NCBI GenBank assembly: GCA_900553475.1
Contig: USEF01000016.1
Span: 1-16,700, forward strand
From: an uncultured Collinsella sp.
Lineage (GTDB): Bacteria; Actinomycetota; Coriobacteriia; Coriobacteriales; Coriobacteriaceae
Reading direction: 5' to 3'
Length of the DNA stretch: 16,700 nt
Below the pieces are notes generated by a model. The model saw only the letters and a program-made list of their open reading frames with translations. It was not told the DNA's origin and searched no databases. Each line of letters begins with the position of its first letter. The first letter of the stretch is position 1. Positions 1 to 6,866 of this stretch are shown here, in pieces. A program made the translations under genes and the position numbers.

Positions 1-51
1 GACAACTTGTCGCTCTGGACGACGCGCAGCATCGACCGAGCGGCGGAACCT

Positions 52-945
52 CTAGAGCAAGGTAACGCTAAAACTGCGCTTGTCCGTCTCGCCCGGGGCC
101 AGGGTGATGGTGTTGACCTTGTGCTCAAAGACATCGTCCTCGGTGTCCATGGTGGTGTGACCGGTCCAGGGCTCGAGTGCCACAAACGGAGCGTCGTTGG
201 CGGCAGACCACACGCCAATGTACTTAAAGCCCTCAAAGTCGATCTTGACGCCGTGACCCGACTTGCGGCCGCGCAGCGTGAGCGTGGAGCCCGGGGTATC
301 GGTGAACATGATGGCGTCGTTATCGAAGCTGCGGTGCGTGATGGGCAGCACGTCCGAGTTATCGGGAGCCTTGTAGCTGCCCTCGAACGTCATAAGACCG
401 TCGGGCGTGATGATGGGAGCCTCGTTAGTCCAAGCCTCGGTAAACGCCAGCTCGTAATCCTCGAATGCCTCGTCCTCGGCACCGGGAGCCGGTACGTTAA
501 ACGCAGGGTGGCCGCCCACCGAGAACGGCAGGTCCACGTCGCCGGTATTGGTGACGGCAAAGGTCTGCGTGAGGATGGCGTCGCCGGTCAGGGCATAGGT
601 CATGTTGAGCTTAAAGTGGAACGGAAAGGCCTTGAGCGACTCGGACGTGTCGGTGATCTCGTACGTTACCGAGGAGCCGTCCTCCGAAACCTCGACCAGC
701 TTGTGCTCGACGATGCGCGCGAGTCCGTGGCGCGGCATCTCGCAGGTGCCGGCCGCAGACGTTGCCGTGTTGTTGCGCAGCGAACCCACAATGGGGAACA
801 GGATGGGCGCATGCTTGCCCCAAAAGGCGGGGTCGCCCTGCCACAGATACTCGTTGCCGTTGAGAGCAAGGCTCGTGAGCTGGGCGCCCATGGAATCGAT
901 GGCCGCGGTGAGGCCGCCGCGCTTGATGGTAGTGACGGTAGACAT
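52..945 (-). CDS. Aldose 1-epimerase family protein (LacX-like)
   Basis: This predicted cytoplasmic enzyme of 297 residues belongs to the aldose 1-epimerase (galactose mutarotase) superfamily, which interconverts alpha and beta anomers of sugars. Visible family marks are the LFPIVGSLRNN stretch (about 49-59), MPRHGLAR with His73, GGHPAFN with His146 (the usual catalytic acid position) and VALEPWTG with Glu258 (the usual catalytic base). Length and motif order fit the LacX-type branch rather than classical GalM; the substrate cannot be read from sequence. The ATG at 945 is chosen because GGAGGAA lies just upstream (951-957 on the opposite strand); an ATG eight codons further upstream lacks that spacing. 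It is the first gene in the window and no operon partner is visible. A long open frame on the other strand is an antisense shadow. Confidence 0.88.
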   Translation of the reverse strand: MSTVTTIKRGGLTAAIDSMGAQLTSLALNGNEYLWQGDPAFWGKHAPILFPIVGSLRNNTATSAAGTCEMPRHGLARIVEHKLVEVSEDGSSVTYEITDTSESLKAFPFHFKLNMTYALTGDAILTQTFAVTNTGDVDLPFSVGGHPAFNVPAPGAEDEAFEDYELAFTEAWTNEAPIITPDGLMTFEGSYKAPDNSDVLPITHRSFDNDAIMFTDTPGSTLTLRGRKSGHGVKIDFEGFKYIGVWSAANDAPFVALEPWTGHTTMDTEDDVFEHKVNTITLAPGETDKRSFSVTLL

Positions 946-1058
946 GCTACTTCCTCCAAAAGTAAACAATAGTGTCGAGGGCTATTGTCCCACTCTTGGC
1001 GGCGGGACGGGACGGCAGGCGATTATTGAGTAGCCATAGCGGAATGAGCGGCGAGCGC

Positions 1059-1928
1059 CTACTGGGTATCTACGTAAAGGTCAAACCCGCCCTGTGGCGT
1101 GGTGTCGACCGTATCGGGCGCCTGCGAGTTAAAGCTCACGGGAACCATGCGCTTTGAGGCACGGAAGCGCGTGCCGTCGGTGGCGACGGGCGGTTCATCG
1201 ACGGTGAGCTCGTAGTCGCCGGGCTTAAGTTCGATGCCGTCACCAGCGGAATTGACGTATTGATACTCGTCAATCGTCTGCCCTTTGAGCGTGCGCCCCA
1301 CGATATGGATGAGCATTTGGCTGTCGCCGCGCGCGGTGTCCCACGTCGCGCCGTCCTTGACCTCGACCGACACATGTACCGAGCGCGTGCGGCCGAGCGA
1401 TTGCTCGACAGACATCTCGACCCTGGCGGCGTCTTTTCGCTGCTGCTCGACATGGCTCCAGACGTTTCCAATTACCGAGCATGCGATAACGCCGGCCATG
1501 AAGGCGATAAGGATGGGGCCAAGCGGAGAGCGACGTCCTGCATCTTCCTCGCGAGACAGATTGGGGCGACGTGTGGGTGCGGGCGCCTGAGCGCCCTGCG
1601 AGGGCACGTCGAGAATACTGAAGGATGCCGTGCTGTCGGGATCGATGGTGTGACGCGGCTGCGGGGTCTTTGCCGGCGAGATCGACATGTCGGCTGGCTC
1701 GCCGAGCGTGGCCGTAGCGTCGGCCTTGGCCTCGTCTGCCTCGGCCTGGGCCCAAGCTTGTTCGAAGGTCAGGGGCTCGACAGGGTCGAGGGCGGCGTCC
1801 GAGTCGGCGGCGACGTCGTTGCCGGTCTCGTCCTCGTCGCTCGACACGTCACGCGGCGCGGGCTCGTCCCACCCCTCGTCCGGAGTCTCACCCTCGCTAT
1901 ACCACCATTCAAAGTTATCGATATCCAT
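1059..1928 (-). CDS. Hypothetical single-pass membrane protein with acidic N-terminus
   Basis: I do not recognise this 289-residue protein. It has a long acidic, low-complexity N-terminal part (about 1-130, rich in Asp, Glu, Ala and Pro), an Arg-rich stop-transfer stretch, one hydrophobic segment at about 136-157 (LGPILIAFMAGVIACSVIGN), and a C-terminal domain of about 130 residues that looks beta-rich (GRTLKGQTIDEYQYV, LKPGDYELTVDEPP). By the positive-inside rule the acidic part should be cytoplasmic and the C-terminal domain extracellular. The C-terminal part could be a small carbohydrate- or peptide-binding fold, but no catalytic motif is visible. The ATG at 1928 has an AAGGGG-type ribosome site upstream. 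It is transcribed divergently from the MFS gene at 2181. Confidence 0.75.
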   Translation of the reverse strand: MDIDNFEWWYSEGETPDEGWDEPAPRDVSSDEDETGNDVAADSDAALDPVEPLTFEQAWAQAEADEAKADATATLGEPADMSISPAKTPQPRHTIDPDSTASFSILDVPSQGAQAPAPTRRPNLSREEDAGRRSPLGPILIAFMAGVIACSVIGNVWSHVEQQRKDAARVEMSVEQSLGRTRSVHVSVEVKDGATWDTARGDSQMLIHIVGRTLKGQTIDEYQYVNSAGDGIELKPGDYELTVDEPPVATDGTRFRASKRMVPVSFNSQAPDTVDTTPQGGFDLYVDTQ

Positions 1929-2014
1929 ACGGGGCGCCCCTTAGGCCTCGCAAATAAACACTCGCTAGTTTTATACCCCCAGACGACACCGAAGCTCACC
2001 CGCGCCGGACACAA

Positions 2015-2079
2015 AAACCGTCACAACATTCGACGCTTTTCCTCGATTTCGAGATTTTCGCCGAATGTTGTGACGGTTT
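2015..2079. repeat. 18-bp perfect inverted repeat in divergent intergenic region
   Basis: The arms 2015-2032 and 2062-2079 (AAACCGTCACAACATTCG and its complement) are perfect, separated by 29 nt that contain a smaller CTCG-ATTT-CGAG hairpin (2042-2053). It lies between two divergently transcribed genes, so it is not an ordinary terminator for either. It may be an operator, or one of the dispersed palindromic repeats common between genes of this lineage. Confidence 0.7.
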
Positions 2080-2100
2080 GGGCGACTGGCCGGCAGCGCA

Positions 2101-2131
2101 ATGCGACAAAGGGACTGTCTCTTTGTCACAT
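2101..2131. repeat. Dispersed palindromic repeat, degenerate copy
   Basis: This 31-nt element has the layout ATGYGACAAAGGG-ACT-GTCYCTTTGTCACAT. It matches the copies at 11892-11922 and 13440-13470, here with two changes (TGCGAC for TGTGAC, and TCTC for TCCC). It lies about 50 nt before the start of the MFS gene. Confidence 0.75.
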
Positions 2132-2180
2132 TCTGTTAGAGTTGCAGGGATTGAATCCCGCTTATTAATGCGACATTGGA

Positions 2181-3431
2181 GTGACAGCCTTGACCGCCGC
2201 AACCACGCCTAAAAGCAAGTCAACCGCCGCCGCGCTTTCACCTGCGCGCACCAATCTTTGCCTGGCGCTGCTCGTGTTGTTAGGTTTTTCGCTCGGCTGC
2301 TCGGAGTTCGTGGTCATCGGCATCGAGAGCGACCTGGCGACGGAGCTCGGCATATCGCTTGCCACCGCAGGCCAGCTCATCAGCGTGTTTGCGCTTGTCT
2401 ACGCCATCGCCACGCCGGTGCTTGCGCTCAGCACGGGACGTTTTCGCCGCTACCAGCTGCTCGTGTGCTACAGCATCGTCTTTGTGCTCGGCAACCTGGT
2501 CATGGCGTTGGCGCCCAACTTCCAGGTGCTGTTTATCTCGCGCATCATCCTGGGCTCCGTCTCTGGCGCACTGCTCGCTGTGGGTGTGACGTACATCCCC
2601 GAGCTGCTGTCCCCGCAGCAAACTTCGTTTGCCATCTCGGTGGTATATGGTGCGTTTTCCGTGGCAATGGTCTTTGTCACTTCGATCGGCAAGTTTGTGG
2701 CCGACACACTCGATTGGCACGTGGCCATGTACGGCACGCTGGCCTTTGCCGTTCTGATCTGCGGAGCGCTCGTGATGTTTATGCCGCGCGCTGGGCAAAC
2801 CGACGAACCTGCCACCTTTCGCGAGCAGGCGGGGCTGCTGCGCGAACCGAGCATCATCACCGGCATGCTCATCTTTTTGTTTGGCGTGGGCTCGGTCTAT
2901 GTGTTCTACGGCTACGTGACGCCTTATCTTGAGCAGGTGCTGGGCATGGGCACGGTCGAAGCCAGTACCACGCTCATGGCCTACGGCGTGTTCTGCCTGA
3001 TCTCGAACATCCTGGGCGGATGGATCGATGCTCGCTTTGGCATGAAGGCGCTACTCGTGACGTTTGTGCTGCAGGCTGCAGCGTTACTCGGACTGTTTGC
3101 TGTGGGCGGCACCATGCCGCTCGCGCTGGTCTTTGTCTTTAGCCTGGCGCTGCTCATGTACCTGTTCTCGGTGTCGTGCATCACGCACTTTATGGACGTG
3201 GCACGCAGCCGCCATCCCAAGTCGATGGTACTCGCAAGTTCGGTTGAGCCCATGGCGTTTAACGTCGGCATCTCGTTTGGCACCGCAGTGGGCGGCGCCG
3301 TGGTAAGCAGCGTTGGCATTGCATATGTAGGCGCAGTGGGTGCCGCGTTCTCGCTTGTGGCCTGGGTGCTTACGCTGGTGACGATTAAGTTGGCTCGCTG
3401 GGAACGCAAGAGGGCGATGGCGCAGGCGTAG
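2181..3431 (+). CDS. MFS transporter, DHA1-type drug/sugar exporter (AraJ-like)
   Basis: A 12-helix major facilitator superfamily permease of 416 residues in the inner membrane, expected to export small molecules by proton antiport. Hydrophobic segments run in regular succession from about residue 27 (LCLALLVLLGF) to about 405. The conserved loop 2-3 motif is present as ALSTGRFRRYQLL and the motif near helix 5 as YGAFSVAMVFVTSIGKFVAD. The EFVVIGIESDLATELGIS stretch after helix 1 resembles AraJ/YdhP-type exporters; the substrate is unknown. The frame opens with GTG at 2181, but TTG at 2190 may be the true start, because TTGGAG (2176-2181) sits 8 nt ahead of it and the GTG has no good ribosome site. 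The LMW-PTP start lies 45 nt downstream, so the two were probably cotranscribed before the element inserted. Confidence 0.88.
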   Translation: MTALTAATTPKSKSTAAALSPARTNLCLALLVLLGFSLGCSEFVVIGIESDLATELGISLATAGQLISVFALVYAIATPVLALSTGRFRRYQLLVCYSIVFVLGNLVMALAPNFQVLFISRIILGSVSGALLAVGVTYIPELLSPQQTSFAISVVYGAFSVAMVFVTSIGKFVADTLDWHVAMYGTLAFAVLICGALVMFMPRAGQTDEPATFREQAGLLREPSIITGMLIFLFGVGSVYVFYGYVTPYLEQVLGMGTVEASTTLMAYGVFCLISNILGGWIDARFGMKALLVTFVLQAAALLGLFAVGGTMPLALVFVFSLALLMYLFSVSCITHFMDVARSRHPKSMVLASSVEPMAFNVGISFGTAVGGAVVSSVGIAYVGAVGAAFSLVAWVLTLVTIKLARWERKRAMAQA

Positions 3432-3525
3432 ATGCGATACTCGAGCTCGATGATGGCGATCGAAAGGAAACCGCATATGCAACGTGTACTGTTTATCTGC
3501 TATGGGAATATCTGTCGCTCGACGA
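3428..3525 (+). repeat. Left copy of 98-bp target-gene duplication (attL side)
   Basis: These 98 nt match 11253-11350 with only six substitutions and no gaps. They span the end of the MFS gene, the GAAAGGAAA ribosome site, the LMW-PTP start codon and its first 16 codons. This is the chromosomal copy; the copy at 11253 is the one carried in by the element. The three differences inside codons are all third-position and synonymous (GGG/GGA, AAT/AAC, TGT/TGC). Confidence 0.9.
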
Positions 3526-3530
3526 GGTAA
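3477..3530 (+). pseudogene. 5' fragment of LMW-PTP gene, truncated by integration
   Basis: The reading frame encodes MQRVLFICYGNICRSTR and then stops at TAA (3528-3530), because the element begins inside the codons after the P-loop motif. The first 16 residues equal the start of the intact phosphatase at 11302. It keeps its ribosome site and so may still be translated into a 17-residue peptide, but it lacks nearly all of the enzyme. It marks the left boundary of the integrated element. Confidence 0.9.
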
Positions 3531-3554
3531 CCGCTGATTATCAGGCGTATTAAC
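3519..3554 (+). repeat. 36-bp element left-end repeat, copy 1
   Basis: This copy starts with the shared core TCGACGA followed by GGTAACCGCTGATTATCAGG and CGTATTAAC. It is identical over all 36 nt to 4802-4837, and sequence diverges on both sides. It marks the first nucleotides of element DNA at the left junction. Confidence 0.9.
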
Positions 3555-3570
3555 CATTCAAATCATCTGA

Positions 3571-3590
3571 CGTACTACCTATTTACTACT
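3571..3590 (+). other. Putative integrase arm-type binding site, left end
   Basis: Two TACTAC hexamers lie one helical turn apart (3573-3578 and 3584-3589). The 20-nt segment matches 11042-11061 at 17 of 20 positions. Tn916-family integrases have an N-terminal domain that binds short direct repeats just inside each end, and these positions fit that role. Confidence 0.55.
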
Positions 3591-3689
3591 CATAGAGGCT
3601 CAGGCACGACAGGTCAGATGGTTCCGCTTTTCACAACAGCCTACTTTTTCGACCGTTCAACAGGTCAGTAGATTAAATAGCTTATCAGC

Positions 3690-3729
3690 ATGCTAGAGTT
3701 GTACCTGCTACACAGCTCTAGCATTTTTT
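3690..3729 (+). terminator. Rho-independent terminator at left end of island
   Basis: ATGCTAGAG (3690-3698) pairs with CTCTAGCAT (3716-3724), followed directly by a run of six T. It could stop transcription entering from the MFS/phosphatase operon. Its right arm overlaps the 5' arm of the leader's closing helix (3707-3718), so the two structures exclude each other. Confidence 0.6.
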
Positions 3730-3937
3730 AATGCTCGCGCTTCACAACTGAAGACACTCAAGTCAGTGACAAGGAGGGGTATTTGCCCTTTCTCCTTGCT
3801 GACTCGTGCCACCGCGAAGCGCTTGGAGCTGTGTAGCAACTGTGGGTGGATACTCCTCCTTTTCGTGCTGCACATTCCGCACTTCGGATGAGCCTCCTTC
3901 CACAGCGTTTACCAAGTGTCGGAGGAAGGAATACACC
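3707..3937 (+). promoter_or_regulatory. Structured leader RNA, copy A (candidate riboswitch-like element)
   Basis: The 5' leader of the SHOCT protein gene. Visible pairings are: closing helix 3707-3718 with 3826-3837 (12 bp); hairpin 3720-3724 with 3731-3735, 6-nt loop TTTTTA; helix GCGCTTC 3737-3743 with GAAGCGC 3816-3822; and a terminal hairpin of AGTCAG/CTGACT, AAGGAG/CTCCTT and GGG/CCC (3761-3804). Downstream follow AACTGTGG (3838-3845) and CCTTCCAC (3896-3903), whose CCTTCC can pair with GGAAGG (3924-3929) in the ribosome site. The same architecture with different bases in the helices occurs at 7976-8205. I do not recognise a known class; T-box, GEMM, TPP and fluoride consensus features are not apparent. 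The ligand, if any, is unknown. Confidence 0.65.
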
Positions 3938-4543
3938 GTGTACGAAGAGCTTAAAGAGCTTAAGGAGCTCCTTGATATGGGAGCCATCACACAAGAAGAG
4001 TTCGACGCGAAGAAGACCGAGCTGCTTAGCGTCGCCTTCAATGAAAAAGATTTGACAAATCCCGCTGTCCCCTCTTCAACCTCCGATTCACTTACGCAGC
4101 AGAAATCTAAAATGGCAGCACCGCCGATAACAAGCGACACCGTTACTCAAAATAACAACACGGACACAAGCTCGGCTTTCATCGGAATAGGCTGCTTAAC
4201 GATGCTTTGCTTCCCCGTTACCGTTATCCTTCAAATGTGCGGAGCATATGACATCTCGATATTCTTTCTGATTCCCAGCGTAATAGGTGTTCTCTTGTTT
4301 CTATTCGGCTTCATCTGCTCTACAGCGGAAACACTCAGCACGCCCGAGGGAAGAAAAGAACTCAAAGAAAACTTCGACAGGGACAAGTTCAACGGCTACA
4401 AATACACCTGCCCCATGTGCGGGAGCAACAGAATCAAAACTATAGGTGCGGGAAAGAAAGTGGCTGGAGCCCTAACGATAGGGCTCGCCTCGAAAAATAT
4501 CGGAAAGAACTATCAGTGCAACGACTGCCAGTACAGATGGTAA
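3938..4543 (+). CDS. SHOCT domain membrane protein with C-terminal zinc ribbon
   Basis: Predicted 201-residue membrane protein of unknown function. Residues 3-31 match the SHOCT pattern (short amphipathic helix pair: ELKELLDMGAITQEEFDAKK). A Ser/Thr/Gln-rich linker follows, then two hydrophobic segments at about 79-100 and 106-127, and a C-terminal zinc-ribbon-like unit with Cys158, Cys161, Cys194 and Cys197 (CPMCGS and CNDCQ). SHOCT segments are thought to mediate oligomerisation or interaction. The GTG at 3938 is chosen because GGAGGAAGGA ends 7 nt upstream; an upstream extension of the frame is leader, not protein. It is the only gene in the left module. The CCTTCC/GGAAGG helix in its leader suggests control of translation initiation. 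Confidence 0.75.
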   Translation: MYEELKELKELLDMGAITQEEFDAKKTELLSVAFNEKDLTNPAVPSSTSDSLTQQKSKMAAPPITSDTVTQNNNTDTSSAFIGIGCLTMLCFPVTVILQMCGAYDISIFFLIPSVIGVLLFLFGFICSTAETLSTPEGRKELKENFDRDKFNGYKYTCPMCGSNRIKTIGAGKKVAGALTIGLASKNIGKNYQCNDCQYRW

Positions 4544-4801
4544 CGTGTCGGAATAAAACCCCGCAGATATCTATCCAATCATCCACTGTTTCGGCCTGTT
4601 CCGCCATCGCTATCGTTTTTCAACAAAAGGGATTATCAGCAAAATCAAGAACCCACTAGGTCAAACGGCACATTAGACCTAGGAATAATGCCCACCGCCC
4701 ACTCCCAGCCACCCGGCGTCAAAGCACTCATCTGGAATTGCAGCGGAAACATCTCCGTAAGCGAAAAACCGCCGCTGCAAGGTCTGCGGAACATCTGCCG
4801 A
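4544..4801. other. Intergenic segment with hairpin near internal att-like junction
   Basis: No convincing gene. A 9-bp perfect hairpin TTGCAGCGG/CCGCTGCAA lies at 4738-4746 and 4772-4780, and a small CTAGGTC/GACCTAG inverted repeat at 4656-4682. The phrase GCGGAA(A)CATCT(G)CCG occurs twice (near 4743 and 4786) and resembles the attachment core GGAAACATCTGCCG at the right end of the island. Short open frames on both strands (plus 4688-4813, minus 4794-4645) lack ribosome sites; the plus one runs into the core and ends at the same TAA as the truncated phosphatase. Confidence 0.5.
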
Positions 4802-4837
4802 TCGACGAGGTAACCGCTGATTATCAGGCGTATTAAC
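4802..4837 (+). repeat. 36-bp element left-end repeat, copy 2 (internal att-like site)
   Basis: Identical to 3519-3554 over 36 nt. To its left, AACATCTGCCGATCGACGA preserves the codons for NICRST of the phosphatase P-loop but not the rest of that gene. To its right a tandem 11-mer, ATTAACTTGAC twice, follows (4832-4853). It marks the left end of the larger module. Confidence 0.85.
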
Positions 4838-4854
4838 TTGACATTAACTTGACC

Positions 4855-5973
4855 CTACTGAGTCTCCCCGTCTTTCACGCTCATCTCAATATAAGGCTTA
4901 GCCCCATCAAGCCGAACAAACCAGTCCACCATTGCAAGCTCCGCCTCCACGTTTTCTCTTAGAGTCTCTTCATCGGCGCAGAACACCTCAGCGGCAGAAA
5001 TATCAAACATTTCGATTATTTCAATCAGTTCGTTATCAGAAATAGTCTGAAACTGCTCCTCCGCTTCCACCCTTTTCTTATTCGACGATTCCCGAATCCA
5101 ACTCACCGCATTCGCAACACTCTTTCTGTTTACCCTTAACTGAGAATCCTTGAACTGCTTCTCCGACACATCATCAAGGTCATCAAACGGCTCAATTTCC
5201 CAAAGATAATATGAGGCCGCGAACCCCAACCTCTCTGCCATCAGCTCGCCGAATCGACGGTAAAACTTTGCGTTGTTATACAAAGAGAGATATGTAATGC
5301 CAAGCTCTTCCTTCACCTCAGACCACAGCTCGATACACTTCTCACTCTCTTCTGCGGTTGCTTCTCGTCTCTCACCTCCCAGCAGACGCACCCATCTTGT
5401 TTTGCGGCAAGTCTTCAGGTATCCGAAATCCACCAGCCTTCTCAAAGCTCTATCCAAAACATTTCTTGCATAGTCCTTCACATGGCAGGCAACTCGATTG
5501 TAGTGATAGAAATCAGACCTCGATGTACCCGAAAGCACCCCATGTCTTTCTGCCTCACGCAACAAGCTTTTGCTCTTTCGGCTGTCCATCAGGCCATCCT
5601 CGGGCATAAAGCCGCATAGAGATAGCAAGGTGTTCATTGTGTACAAACAAGCCCCTGATTTCACATCGTCCTCATCAGTACTCACCCCATGGTGTGCACC
5701 CCAGATCAAACAATTCAGAACATCAGCACTGTATTCGTCGTTCGTACGGAATGGCTGAGGCTTTTCTCGTAAAAAGACCTCAGTGATAACTATTGCGTTT
5801 CTCGATACTTGTGGTGCCTTTTCCCAGTCGAAAAAACGCCTTAGCTCTTTTTCTTGCGCCTTTCTTGTGTTTCCTTTTGCTGGCTTCATGCCTACCGACC
5901 TACACAGTTCAGCGAAACTGTTGAATGTAGACCCGACTTTGATTTCTTTGCAGTCAGCGGCACTTAGAGACAT
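4855..5973 (-). CDS. Unrecognised protein with probable winged-helix region
   Basis: I do not recognise this 372-residue, probably cytoplasmic protein. The N-terminal part (about 9-50, VGSTFNSFAELCRSVGMKPA then a basic stretch KGNTRKAQEKELRRFFDWEK) looks like a DNA-binding helix bundle. The middle (about 150-200: NVLDRALRRLVDFGYLKT, then CRKTRWVRL) resembles a winged helix with basic wing. The C-terminus is acidic. Such an arrangement is common in accessory DNA-binding or replication-initiation proteins of small mobile elements, but no diagnostic motif supports a specific role. The ATG at 5973 has AGGTG closely upstream. It follows the 234-residue gene on the same strand across a 147-nt gap that holds a nested inverted repeat and a GC-rich hairpin. 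It ends just inside the internal left-end repeat. Confidence 0.7.
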   Translation of the reverse strand: MSLSAADCKEIKVGSTFNSFAELCRSVGMKPAKGNTRKAQEKELRRFFDWEKAPQVSRNAIVITEVFLREKPQPFRTNDEYSADVLNCLIWGAHHGVSTDEDDVKSGACLYTMNTLLSLCGFMPEDGLMDSRKSKSLLREAERHGVLSGTSRSDFYHYNRVACHVKDYARNVLDRALRRLVDFGYLKTCRKTRWVRLLGGERREATAEESEKCIELWSEVKEELGITYLSLYNNAKFYRRFGELMAERLGFAASYYLWEIEPFDDLDDVSEKQFKDSQLRVNRKSVANAVSWIRESSNKKRVEAEEQFQTISDNELIEIIEMFDISAAEVFCADEETLRENVEAELAMVDWFVRLDGAKPYIEMSVKDGETQ

Positions 5974-6003
5974 TTCTCACCTCAACTAGATTTGCTTGCA
6001 CAT

Positions 6004-6073
6004 ATCAGGTGTACAAAACCCCATCTATATATATAATACGTCTTTTATATAGATTACTTTTTGTACACCTGAT
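6004..6073. repeat. Nested inverted repeat, AT-rich centre
   Basis: The outer arms are perfect over 15 bp (ATCAGGTGTACAAAA at 6004-6018 with its complement at 6059-6073). The inner arms ATCTATATA (6023-6031) and TATATAGAT (6046-6054) are also perfect. The AT-rich middle holds TATTAT/TATAAT-like sequence that could serve as the -10 of the 372-residue gene on the minus strand. It may be an operator for that gene, or part of an origin-like site together with the hairpin next to it. Confidence 0.7.
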
Positions 6074-6076
6074 TAA

Positions 6077-6111
6077 GCGCCTGCGTACGGGGCATTCCCG
6101 TACGCAGGCGC
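6077..6111 (-). terminator. GC-rich 15-bp hairpin after the 234-residue gene
   Basis: GCGCCTGCGTACGGG (6077-6091) pairs perfectly with 6097-6111 around a 5-nt loop. It begins about 10 nt after the stop codon of the minus-strand gene, as a terminator would. The following T-run is poor (TTAATC), so its role as a terminator is not certain; a recombination or replication site is possible. Confidence 0.5.
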
Positions 6112-6120
6112 TACTGTTTA

Positions 6121-6825
6121 TTAATACTGTTCAGTCTCGTGGCATTCCAACAAATCTTCTAAATCAATCCAAGGCAAATCTCGGAAGCGCCTACCGAATA
6201 ATCTCACGCATTTGTCCCCATCGCCTTCATCTCTTCCATATTGAGAAAAATCCCTCTTCGCCTCGTTTCTTACGACCTTGCGGATCATTTCGTCATAGGT
6301 CGCTTCACGCCCCTCCTGTTTCAGCATTTCCATATAACTATTTGCCTCGTTGTAAAGGTAATTGGCTCGCCCTGATTCATATCCTGTTACGACCAGCTCA
6401 AACAGTTCTTCGTAGCTGCCCCATTCTGGCTCTGTCGCTAAAATGTCACTGCATAATTCTTCATCCTCAATGAAGTCCAGTAAATCAGAGGGTAAGTCAT
6501 CCAATGACTCATATTCGATACCCATCCTCTCAGATAGGTTGCGGAGCTGGTCGCATCGCTTCTCCTCCAACGGTTTAATTAAGTCAGTGAATTCATTGCG
6601 CTTTGGATGAATTGACCGTGCACGGTCGTTATCCACTATTTGTTTTGTTTTCTCCCATATAGCCTTGAGCCTCTCATCTTCTTCTATTTCAAACATAGGA
6701 TTGGTGCCAGAGGCATAAACGACAACAGCTTTTTCGTACTGTATCTTCTTTGCATTGCCAAACAGTTCTCCCACTTTTTTCGCAATCAGTTCAATCTTAT
6801 CTCCATTGCGGAGCGTCTCCTCCAT
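6121..6825 (-). CDS. Unrecognised acidic protein of the mobile element
   Basis: I do not recognise this 234-residue protein. It is soluble by composition, with no signal peptide or membrane segment, and is strongly acidic in the middle and at the end (for example LPSDLLDFIEDEELCSD and LPWIDLEDLLECHETE). It is predicted to be mostly helical, and no catalytic motif or zinc site is visible. The ATG at 6825 has a GTGAGG-type ribosome site upstream. Its start lies 41 nt downstream of the resolvase stop on the same strand, so the two are probably cotranscribed. A role in element maintenance or regulation is possible by position only. Confidence 0.65.
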   Translation of the reverse strand: MEETLRNGDKIELIAKKVGELFGNAKKIQYEKAVVVYASGTNPMFEIEEDERLKAIWEKTKQIVDNDRARSIHPKRNEFTDLIKPLEEKRCDQLRNLSERMGIEYESLDDLPSDLLDFIEDEELCSDILATEPEWGSYEELFELVVTGYESGRANYLYNEANSYMEMLKQEGREATYDEMIRKVVRNEAKRDFSQYGRDEGDGDKCVRLFGRRFRDLPWIDLEDLLECHETEQY

Positions 6826-6866
6826 TGAGCCTCACCGCTCTCTCTGTACCGCAGCTTGCTGTTTGT

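Larger units (their letters stand above)
3519..4808 (+). mobile_element. Integrase-less left module (CIME-like)
   Basis: This 1.3-kb stretch is bounded by the core and left-end sequence at 3519 and by its exact repeat at 4802. It carries one gene with a long structured leader and no recombinase. Such att-flanked segments next to a complete element are known as cis-mobilizable elements and arise by tandem integration followed by loss of genes. Its right end lacks the phosphatase 5' copy found at the far right of the island; only about 19 nt encoding NICRST remain. The interpretation is inference; the repeated ends are directly visible. Confidence 0.6.

Noticed and set aside
7..972. Long open frame on the plus strand
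   Set aside because: It is antisense to the epimerase gene, which has a good ribosome site and clear family motifs; GC-rich DNA often gives such shadows.
3838..3860. T-box-like sequence (GGGTGGATAC) in leader copy A
   Set aside because: Copy B has TAGGTG instead, no specifier-loop arrangement is recognisable, and the downstream genes are not aminoacyl-tRNA synthetase or amino acid genes.
4645..4813. Short open frames on both strands ending at or crossing the internal att-like core
   Set aside because: No ribosome sites, and both depend on the repeat and hairpin sequence; the apparent protein similarity to the phosphatase is only the six residues NICRST at the core.
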